In this document: in pieces, positions 1 through 10,200 of the stretch
How positions within the stretch are numbered: position 1 is the first letter of the stretch
How the letters are laid out: each line of letters begins with the position of its first letter
Source of the DNA: Agapetus fuscipes
Lineage: Eukaryota; Arthropoda; Insecta; Trichoptera; Glossosomatidae
Direction of reading: 5' to 3'
DNA length: 64,000 nt
Assembly (NCBI GenBank): GCA_951799405.1
Contig: OX637332.1
Coordinates: 29,922,832-29,986,831, forward strand
The notes under the pieces: generated by a model
The model's input: only the letters and a program-made list of their open reading frames with translations
Told to the model about the DNA's origin: nothing
Database searches by the model: none
Position numbers and translations under genes: made by a program

Positions 1-312
1 TTATGCGTAACTGCTTCTGCGCTTGCTTCTGAAGGTTTTTCTGATGCGTTACTGCTTCTGGGCTTGCTTCAGAAGGTTTTTTGATGCGCAACTGCTTCTG
101 CGCTTGCTTCGGAAGGTTTTTTTGATGCGTAACTGCTTCTGCGCTTGCTTCGGATGGTTTTTTTGATGCGTAACTGCTTCTGCGCTTGCTTCGGATGGTT
201 TTTTTGATGCGTAACCGCTTCTACGCTTGCTTCAGAAGGTTTTTTTGATGCGCAACTGCTTCTGCGCTTGCTTCGGATGGTTTTTTTGATGCTTAACCGC
301 TTCTGCGATTGC
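1..312. repeat. Minisatellite, 40-41 bp period, about 7.5 copies
   Basis: The motif gatgcg recurs at a 40-41 bp spacing (positions 44, 84, 125, 166, 207, 248 and 289), each time followed by a conserved ctgcttctgcgcttgcttc-type core and a T tract. The array is cut by the left window edge. It lies upstream of the first visible exon, so it is probably in a CSDE1 intron. Confidence 0.9.
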
Positions 313-1001
313 TAAGGGAGATTTTCTTTTAGCCAATAAAGAGGCACAAAAACTGTCTATAATCCATAATAATAGATTATAAAGAGGCACAAAAACTGTC
401 CATATTTTTAAATGCGAAAAGGCTCTTGTTGCTGGCGTGAAAGTGTTTTTTGAATACGTAACAGATCATCGAACCAGAATAGAGAAATCAGGATTTTTGT
501 GAAGCTGTTTATTTTTCTATTTACTTTGGCAGGCATCGCTTGTACATTGCACAAAAAAATATTTGAGAATATTTTTAGAAATATACATAGAATGACATAA
601 GATAGCTTTGTAAAAAAATCCATTTGAAATACCATTCCCTGAGGCTTGGAAGATACCAACATTCATAGGACACAACAGGTGTAGAGAGATGCAGAAAATC
701 ACTCCAAACACAATTCTTCACTTTAGTGTTTGTTTTTCTTATCTCTCACAGATGTAATTCAACAGGAGCAATCTTATGAATACTGGAAATTTATTTTGAA
801 AATATTAAGAATATCTCCCACATTTATATGTTTGTCTTAGTGTAGAATGTAACTCTTAATAAAACTACATTTTTTACGTCGTTTTAAAAAAAAATGTTGC
901 CGTTTTTCACAAACAAGCACTGGAGGGGAAATTTTTCATCCGAGTAAATAATTTTTAACACATTTCCACAGTGTAAACACTTTAACTTGTACCCATTCCA
1001 G
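313..1001 (+). other. CSDE1 intron upstream of first visible exon
   Basis: AT-rich sequence without a supported gene. It holds a short direct repeat (aaagaggcacaaaaactgtc near 338 and 380) and ends in a cag acceptor at 999-1001. Short open frames here look random. Confidence 0.6.
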
Positions 1002-1219
1002 TAACTTTGAGGGCAGCATTGACATCCTGGAGCTGGGCCGTGATGTGGAGTACCTGGTGGGGCGGCAGGGGGGCGCGGGAGGAGGCTGCTGCAGCGCGGA
1101 GCTGGTGCGGGCCCTGCCGCGGCACTCTGTTCCCCTGGCCAAGGCCATCGGCTCGCCCGTCAAGGGGACCGTCGTCAGGGCGCTCAGGGCTCTCAACCCC
1201 GACCAGCCACAGTACTCGG
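1002..1219 (+). CDS. CSDE1: CSDE1 exon 1 of window
   Basis: Acceptor attccag before 1002 and donor gtaag at 1220. Enters in phase 2 and leaves in phase 1. It encodes a domain half with VEYLVGRQ, a glycine run followed by two cysteines, and a linker ending [10 protein letters not shown]. This is markedly GC-rich against its introns. The equivalent linker in exon 4 ends [10 protein letters not shown], so the two domain pairs look like an old internal duplication. Confidence 0.88.
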
Positions 1220-4200
1220 GTAAGCTCGGACTATTCGGCTATTTATTAATTGGTTTACCTCAAGTGACAATGTTTCCAGATAATTTTTTTTTTTGTAAAT
1301 TTGTGCAGGTTTTGGGAGGTCGTTCCATATCGTTGGAGCAGCCCCCTTGAAGGCTCGATCTCCAAAAACAGTCTTCCCTTGTTGGAAACTGTATCCGACT
1401 GCGACATGATGCTGCTGATTGCAGTGTTGCTGTTCTGCTGCTGGTGGCTGGAGCTAACATATTTTTAAATATTGCAGTGCGGTCCCGCGCAGGCTCTTGA
1501 AAATGCAACACATATATAATGTATATTTTTATTAAAATAATTTCTAGTCCACAGATATCATGTCAATGTTGTGAACCTATGTTTTTTTTTGTTGTTATGG
1601 ATTGTGTGATGATCTCCATTATGTTGACTGAATTGCAATTTTTCTCAGCTTATGTTTAATTTTAATGATGATTTTGTTTCCGTTGTCCAGGCGCCATCGA
1701 GGCTCTGAGCGGGGAGATGTACGAGTACGGCATCATGGGCCTGGCCTGCAAGAGGGAGCTGCTGCGTGTGGGGGAGCCGGTGATCTTCCACGTGGACACT
1801 GCCAACAGGGCCACCAACATCATAGCCGTCAGGAAGAAGAGGCGCGCCACCGTCGAGTCTGTCAAAGGTGAGCTGGGCATGCACTCTAAAAAGTGTGAAT
1901 TAGTCTTACTAATTGTCAAGGTGTGTGTCAATCTTTAAAGACAAGAGACTAGTGTTCTTTTAACACGTTCAGTGCGCACACCGCCCCTAGCACGTTTATA
2001 CAACATTTCCCGCGCCAGGAAATTCAGAAGTGAGCAAAGCTCCGAAGAAGTCACCCACAGAGGAGACGAAACGTCAGCAAAAGAAGTAGCAAGAAAGAAG
2101 AAAAAGAAAAAAGAAGCAAAAAGATGAACCACGGTCAAAACCCGGAATTACAAAATCAATCAACCTTTGTTTTGAATAAGAGTTTTAGGCTTACACGGCC
2201 GGCTGATGATGCTGGAGTGATGCTTTCCGGGATCTGTTGCCGTGGTCTGTGGGAGCTGGAGCTTCCCGACGTTTCGCCCATTACTACGATGGGCATCTTC
2301 ACAGCGCTGTTTTTGTGTGAATCACACCACAAAAGCCCTCTGTGAGCTTGGTCGTTGCTGTAGGAAGCGCTCATTCTCAAACAAGACCCAATTGGTGTAA
2401 GGCTGGATGGACTTTTGGTGACCGGTCTTTGTAAAAGTACATGAATTTTTCAATGCAGTGAAGGGTAAATTTGAAAATTAAATGAAATATTTGTTGTGCT
2501 CTGGCTAGATTCAACTGTAACTGAAACTGTAATTCAAACCCACTACTTTCCATTTATGAGTCTGAAGCTTTGCCACTAGACTACAGACCAGTCATATATT
2601 ATGTCTTTCAACAAAAGTCTACCTGCCAACTTGAATGACATGCATAGATGCCAGCTGCACTGACATGCAATCATGCATGTTGCCCACAATCAAGCAGTTG
2701 ATATCACATTTTCGTTGCTCTCTTTCAGGATCCTTTGGTTTCCTGGACATTGGTTGCGCCGAGGACAAGAACCTCATCTTCTACATGTCCGAGGTGAAGG
2801 GCGGAGTCACTCTGCAGCCGGGTGATGTGGTGGAATATATCCTCGTCACCAACTACAGGAGTGGCAAGTCCTCTGCTTGCAATGTCACCAGAATCGGGTA
2901 ATTATCATTGCATTATTACCATCATAACTTTTACTGAATTCTTATTTTACAAGATACAGAAGAATGTGATGAGATGGTTTTGGCATGTGGTAAAAATTAA
3001 TGATGATACGAGTATACTGACAAAGTATATACAGTAGAGCAACCCTCCAGAATTCTACTTGCTAGCTCGCAAATTGCGTGTGACTTTTGTTTGGTTGCGA
3101 GTGTGCTTTTCTTTATCTGAAAGTATCATTTTGCCTGTTAATAATACCATTGATAATAAAACTGATAAGTTTTGAAAATTATTAAAAAGGCGTTAAAAAT
3201 TATAAACAGGAACAGTTCACGGGAGTTTTTTTTAACCCATGCGAGTTGCAATTACGAGTTGCGAGTTGGTCAATGGGTGATTTTGGAGGGTTGCAGTAGA
3301 GCCTCGTTAATCGGAACCCCTAAAAACACAAGAGGGTCCGAAATAACAGGGTGTTCGGAATATAGTATGAGACAAATTCTATGGAGGTGAAAAAAAACAT
3401 TGGGATTTGTTTGTGTTTTATTTATTTAAGCAATCTTCGATCGTAATTCAAATGAAAAAAAAGTAGCAAATATTTTATGCTGTCTTGCATATTTCCTTAT
3501 GTATACTACTTTGGAACAAGAAAATCTAGCATCGACTTTTGCTTTGATTTGGCAATTTTTTGGGGAAAAACATCACTTGACCATCGCCGCAGCAACAATG
3601 TGTCCTGACTAGACATCAGTGGCGTGACCATCATACAAGCTAAAAAGCTAAGCATGCGTACTCTCAGAAATGCAAATAATGAATATTTTTGAGTAGATTA
3701 CAGACATTTAAAGTCATTCGTCTTTTTAAATTTCCCCCCATCAAAAGTCGTGCTGCTGCCATCTGTGTGTGGCAGTAGGTTATTATTATTAGGCATTGAA
3801 GTAAACTCTGTTACGCAACCGTTATTGAGAAATGTATCCGTGTCTTTGTTTAACGTATGAAAAAAGCTTGATCTCTGTAAGCTTGTATGAAAATAGTCGG
3901 TTAAGCTCTTTTGTCATTATAAATGAACACAATATTATTACAGATTGTGCTTGGGAGTACACATGATAATAATATCACTATATGCTTAGCTTTTTCGTCC
4001 ATTCAATTTTACGATTCCAGACTGGAGCCATTTACAGTTGTATGAATGACCGATTGTATTTTGAATACACTGTCGCGTCAGGTGCGTTTTATTCGAATAT
4101 CAGAATAATTGACTTATTCCTTGTTTGCGATCGAATCCACCTTTTTTGATAGTAAGTATATAAAATTAATTCCGGTGAGAATATTGTTGTGCCTTGTGAG

Positions 4201-7200
4201 GATCTTAAGTGTGTGAAGGTTTTATTGTTTCAATCCAAAATCTAAGTCTGAAGAAATTAAGAAGCACTGGGGAAAAGAAACATCGGGGTAAGATTTATTA
4301 TTTGTAATTTAGTGCAACCTTAATTATCCAGCATGCGTACGGCAGAAACTGTAGGCACGCCACTGCTAGACATGTCTATTTTTAGAACACTTACGTTTTT
4401 TTTTTGTTAAGCACTAAAAATCACTTTATTCCACTATCTCGGTTAGGAGATATTTTTTGTATCTTTGGAGATATGCGAGTATAATATCAAAACCAAGAGT
4501 TAGGCGGCTGGATTATGGCAGAATCGAATGAAACAAATCGTTGGCACTGAAATGTGAGGTACATGGATACTCAGCGGGCATATACTTTCCAAAGAGGCAA
4601 TTAGACACTTAAAATAGTAATGTTATTTTTAAAAGGTACCTAACTTGATTTTTGTAGTTTTGAATTTTGGATGTTTTGTATTCACAGAAGCTTCAATGGC
4701 AGCCTTGACGGCGCATCCGAGGGTAGCAAGGACTCTGAATACTTCAGCAGACAGAGCAGCTCCGGGAGCCTGAAGAACCAGAATACATATCTGCAGGGGG
4801 TCGTCTCCAAGGCACTGCGATCCTACAACTCTGAGCAACCACAGTCCAACGGTGAGTCTCCATTTGATTTGAGAAGGTCAAAGGCTTTGCAAACTAGTCT
4901 TCACTTTTTCTGTTCTGCAACTCTTGCCGACCTTCCATGAAACAGGAGTGACATTGTCAAAGTGAACCACTTTCTACAACATGGGTAGTCAGCCACATAC
5001 CAACCTATAAGTCAAGGAGCATACACAAGATTTTTTTTTTGTAAATCATCAAATAATATGTATAAACATCAAATCAAATACTGAATATAAAATTCTAATT
5101 TATAAAAACCCTATCTCTAGCCGCCAACATTACAGATCAATACTGGCGTACTTTTCTCAATTACCGCTTCACGCTTTCTCAAATAAGCACATTATTAATA
5201 TGCCTGGTTAAAGAAAGGGTCAATTTTGTAATCATTCCAAAGTATTTTTTACATCTATTCTACCATTAAATAAGCTGCACGTATATTGCAACTTTGTAAC
5301 ACATTATCCTCAAAAGGTTTGCATGTGGTGTGTGGACTGTATTTATTTTTACAGGTAAAGGGCCGGCCTTACCTCAACCACTTCATAGTGGTGGTTTTCC
5401 CAGCTCCTTAGGAGGCTGGTTCTCATTTTTCAGGCTTGCCAGTGATATTTTTTGAGTTTGAATTATGCACTGAAATGGGAAATTATTTCTAACACCTACG
5501 CTGGGAATCGAACCCTAGTTCTCGGAATGGAATGCGAGCGTTCTACCAACTTGAGCTATCGACCGAAAAATCAAGCTTTCTCTGTATTATTTTAAAATAA
5601 TTCAGCTTGACATCGCATACCCTCCTTTTATACGAGTACACTTTTGACCGGTGGTCCGTAGTCCAGGTGGTAACACTTCGGACTCGTAACTGGAAGGTTG
5701 TGGGTTCGAATCCCGGCGGAGCACAAAAAATATACCATTTATATATACACTTATTCAAATTTGCTCTTCGCTGGGTTGAAAAATTCATAAACCTTTACCA
5801 AAGACCGGTCATCAAAAGGTCAATCCAGCCTTACGACAACTGGGTCTTGCTTGAGAATTGGCGCTTTCTACAGCGACGACCAAGCTCGCAGAGGGCTCTT
5901 GAGGTGTGATACACACAAAAACAGCACTCACCAAATAAATTAGCCTAATTTAATTTTTTTTACACTATGCCTGAATTTAAATTTCCTTTTCAGAATGACG
6001 TGTGCATTACCCCCTTTTCTTTTACTTTTCTACAATTTTTTATCTTTATTTCTTTTTTTCCTTTTTCCCTTTCTTGTTTTTTCCTTCTGCATTTGACCAG
6101 CCACTAATTATGATCTGCATTATTTAGGAATTATCGACGGCTCAAACGGAGAGACTTACGAGTTCAGCGCTTCTGGCCTGGCCTACAAGAGGGACATCCT
6201 GAGGATTGGTGATGCCGTCTCATTCCAGGGCGATGCTCTAAACAGGGCTACGGCCATTGTGCCCACCAGGAAGAAGAGGCGAGCAACCGTGGAGTCCATC
6301 AAAGGTTTGCCATTTATATTCTCTCTTTGTGATGGTTTCTTTCTTATTTGCAACCGCTTTCTGATTTCTCCGTTCACCTACTGTACATCTACTGGGTGGA
6401 AAAGTTCTTGAATGTCACAAATGGCTGTTCGACCCTTGCAGAAAAGTGCAAAAGAAAGTTGTGGAGACAAGAACTTGCCCTCAGTCCTTGGATGTTGCCA
6501 TTCAAAAGCACTAACACTGCAGTTCATAGTTTAGTGGTTAACGTTTCGGACTCGTGATTGGTAGGGAGTGAGTTCAATTCAACACAAACATATTTAATTT
6601 TCAAATATACTATTTGCTGTGTTGAAAAAATAATCTGCCATAACCAAAGACCATTCACTATAGGTCCATCTAGCCTTGCAGCAGTTGGGGAAATAACACT
6701 TTATTCAGAGATGACCAAGCTTATCCTATTATTTATTTTACATCAATTAAAAGCCTCTGAAGCACTAGTGAGCTCTAGGGTTAGTGTTGGTAGGATTAGT
6801 GAATACGGTGTAAGTGTTAGGAGGAAGATTTGTAAATGGCAAACGACATGGAGAGATATCAGTCGCTGAATACAGATGTGGCAAGTCTAATGTCTCACAT
6901 AAGTATTTCTCTGGCTTGGACTCCTTTGGTACATTATTATGTCAAGATTTTATTCGGGAATCCTGTAAACACCCCCAATTTCAGAGTTTTTTTTTTTTCA
7001 AAAAATCAATTGTTTGACATGTGTGCAGCAGTGGCGAAGGGTGCTATACAAGCCGATTCCCATCGGTTTGTCGTTGAAAATGAGGCAAAAATGATAATAA
7101 AGTAGACTGCGTGGTTTCAATGGGGAAAAAATAGGGGAGTTTTACCTACCATTAAAACTCTTATTATGTTTCTATAGATGTCTGGAGTCCATATTATGAG

Positions 7201-10200
7201 AGAAACAATCACTTTTCCCCTTTTATGTGGTTTTTTAGTCTATTCCTGGGTCTTTGATTTGCACTTTTTTTACACTTTAGGCACTTTTCTACTCTATGGT
7301 CGCTTTTTCCAGTTTCCCCATAACCCGGTCGCCATTTGTCATAAAGCTCATAATACACCAGGTAGGGATTACCTGGACTCCAGACATCTATAGAAACATA
7401 ATAAGAGTTTTAATGGTAGGTAAAACTCCCCTATTATGTGTTCTGAAGAGATGTCTGGAGTCCATATTATGAGAGATCTGTCTATTATCTCCTGGTGACC
7501 GGGGACGTCTTTATTTGATATTAACTGGTTGAAATAGACTCGCCAGGGAGGGATCTTCTGGAGCTTTATGTTTCAACATCTCTTTCTGATAGTATTTTCT
7601 GAAGGTGTTTTCCTTTTTCCAGTATGTTATCTATTGGGTAGTTCTCCAGCCAATTAAGTGATGCGACCGCTGAACGTGTGCTGCCGGGAGTGGCCTCTAC
7701 TCCTGCTGATTTTAGCGTATTCTTTACCCATCCTCCTATGATTGTTCTTGTAGCTGCCTTCGCTTGACCTCGGGTGCTGATGAACAGGTTATAAATATTT
7801 TGTCCTGATCTCCTTTCGCGTGATAGTTTAATCAGCTTCCTTATCCAGAAGACTGGGTTGACGTTGTGTTCCTTGGATTCCAGAAGTGTATCTGTTTTTG
7901 ATCCAACAAACAACACAATTGATGTGCCTTCGCCTAGAATGTTTCGTTCTGTGATATTTAGCAAGGTCAGATCGTGTACTCTTCTTCCTGAAGATAACAG
8001 AAGTAAGATTGCTGTTCTACACGCAACTTCATAGAGAGAATCTGAACGAGGAGTGTTCCTGACTAGCCAGTCTTTCACTATCTGCGGATTCCACACAGGG
8101 AACTTAGGAGGGTTGATCCTTACCATTGCTATGGCTTTTAATGTATGTTTCACTAGGAAATCTGAGCGGAGATTCTTTTCCATCATTGGGTTGCAGAAGG
8201 TTACGATGGCTGACTTGTGTACCAGTATAGTCCTGTATGACAGTTTTTTGTTAATGAACAGTTGCGCTAGATACCTTGCCAATTGATTAGGAGATGATGT
8301 GTTGGGATGGGTATTATTCGCTAGTATCCAGCGGCACCATCTTTGCCAAGCAGGTTTATATGTGTTGAGTGTGGAAGCTAGCCATCCTGACAGGAGCAGT
8401 CTTTTCTCTTCCGCGTTTTGAAAGATTGCGCATGAGTCTGTGGAGTCTCTGGATACGTAAGTTGAACTCATGTGTGCCGTCATGGATGCGAACAGGTCTA
8501 TATCTGGTACTCCGAAATGATTGAAAATGGCCTTCGTTGCTGTTGATACGAGATGCCACTCTGGAGGAGATCTTCCTCTTGATAGGTGATCCGCGTCTCC
8601 GTTGTATCTTCCCGGTAGGTACTGCGCTGTTAGCGAGATTTCCCATTGGCCTGCCAGAGTCAACAGATCTCGGGTAAGATTTAGGAGTGTTTTGGATCTG
8701 GTGCTCCCTTCCTTGCAGATGTAGGCGACTACTGTCTTGTTGTCTGATTGTACCAGAATTTCGGAGCCGGAAAGGTCGTGCGCTGTGCGTTGCAGGGTTG
8801 TGAAAACAGCAAACAACTCTTTTCGATTGGAGTGCCGCTTCTTTTGTTTAAACGGTCCACTGTCCTGACAGCATCAAGTCGTCCAGAGTTGCTCCCCAAG
8901 CTTAGTCTGACGCATCTGTTGTCAAGAAACGTTCGCAGGTTTCCCTGTGGATGGAACTTGATTCGTTCGCATTCCCTATCCCCCACTCTATTACTTATAA
9001 GCTGTCCTCGGTCATTTGTCCTGACCTTCTTGGTGACAGGTGCTTCAGTGGCCTGCTCGCTATCTGCAATTGTCTGCAGTGGAGGCGACCATGAAGCTGG
9101 CAAAGTTTAGTCTTCCTAGGAGACTTTCCGCCAGTTTTAAGGACCATTTTCGAGAAGTCAGTATTGCTCGAAGTGAGTGGCACAATGCCTCTTGCTTCCG
9201 ATAAGAAAGACCTTCTTGGTGACAGGTGCTTCAGTGGCCTGCTCGCTATCTGCAATTGTTTGCAGTGGAGGCGACCATGAAGCTGGCAAAGTTTAGTCTT
9301 CTTAGGAGACTTTCCGCCAGTTTTAAGGACCATTTTCGAGAAGTCAGTATTGCTCGAAGTGAGTGGCACAATGCCTCTTGCTTCCGGTAAGAAAGACCTT
9401 CTTGGTGACAGGTGCTTCAGTGGCCTGCTCGCTATCTGCAATTGTTTGCAGTGGAGGCGACCATGAAGCTGGCAAAGTTTAGTCTTCTTAGGAGACTTTC
9501 CGCCAGTTTTAAGGACCATTTTCGAGAAGTCAGTTTTGCTCGAAGTGAGTGGCACAATGCCTCTTGCTTCCGGTAAGAAAGGAATTTGCAATTTTTGTGC
9601 GTGTCCCAAACAATTCCCAAGTACTCTAATTGTTGAGTGGGGAAGAGCACTGACTTCTGGAGATTTACATACCACCCCAGAGATTGTAGGATATCTACTG
9701 CTAGATGCGATTGCCGACAAAGATTGTCCTTGGATTGGTTTGCAAGGAGGAAGTCGTCGAGATAAACGATTGTCCGGATATCTCGTCGCAGCAGTAAGTA
9801 GTTGGGCTACCTTATTTGTGAGGGTTGCAAACATTCTGGGGGCAGATGAAAGGCCAAAGATGCGATGCCGACAAAGATCGTCCTTGGATTGGTTTCGCAA
9901 GGAGGAAGTCGTCGAGATAAACGATTGTCCGGATATCTCGTCGCAGCAGTAAGTAGTTGGGCTACCCAATTTGTGAGGGTTGAAAACACTCTGGGGGCAG
10001 ATTAAAGGCTAAAGATGCGATTGTCGACAAAGATCGTCCTTGGATTGGTTCGCAAGGAGGAAGTCGTCGAGATAAACGATTGTCCGGATATCTCGTCGCA
10101 GCAGTAAGTAGTTGGGCTACCCAATTTGTGAGGGTTGCAAACATTCTGGGGGCAGATGAAAGACCAAAGATGCGATTGCCGACAAAGATCGTCCTTGGAT

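Larger units (their letters stand above)
4852..6127 (+). other. CSDE1 intron 4 with three repeats
   Basis: Carries a family A fragment (4915-5021, minus), a SINE C copy (5335-5566, minus) and a SINE B copy (5648-5948, plus), then a pyrimidine-rich run before the acceptor. Confidence 0.8.

Noticed and set aside
1..312. CRISPR-like array
   Set aside because: Head-to-tail minisatellite without unique spacers, in an intron of a eukaryotic gene.
936..1196. Minus-strand 86-codon frame over CSDE1 exon 1
   Set aside because: Antisense shadow of a GC-rich exon; the plus strand has family homology and matching splice phases.
5655..5730. Functional tRNA gene at the SINE B head
   Set aside because: The head is part of a dispersed repeat, and the anticodon stem is mismatched.
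9536..9952. Open frame of 138 codons on plus across DIRS copy A
   Set aside because: It is the antisense shadow of tandemly repeated polymerase units; repeats keep it open.
8995..9969. 324-codon minus frame as a real gene
   Set aside because: It is made of repeated units of DIRS copy A read in a mixed phase.
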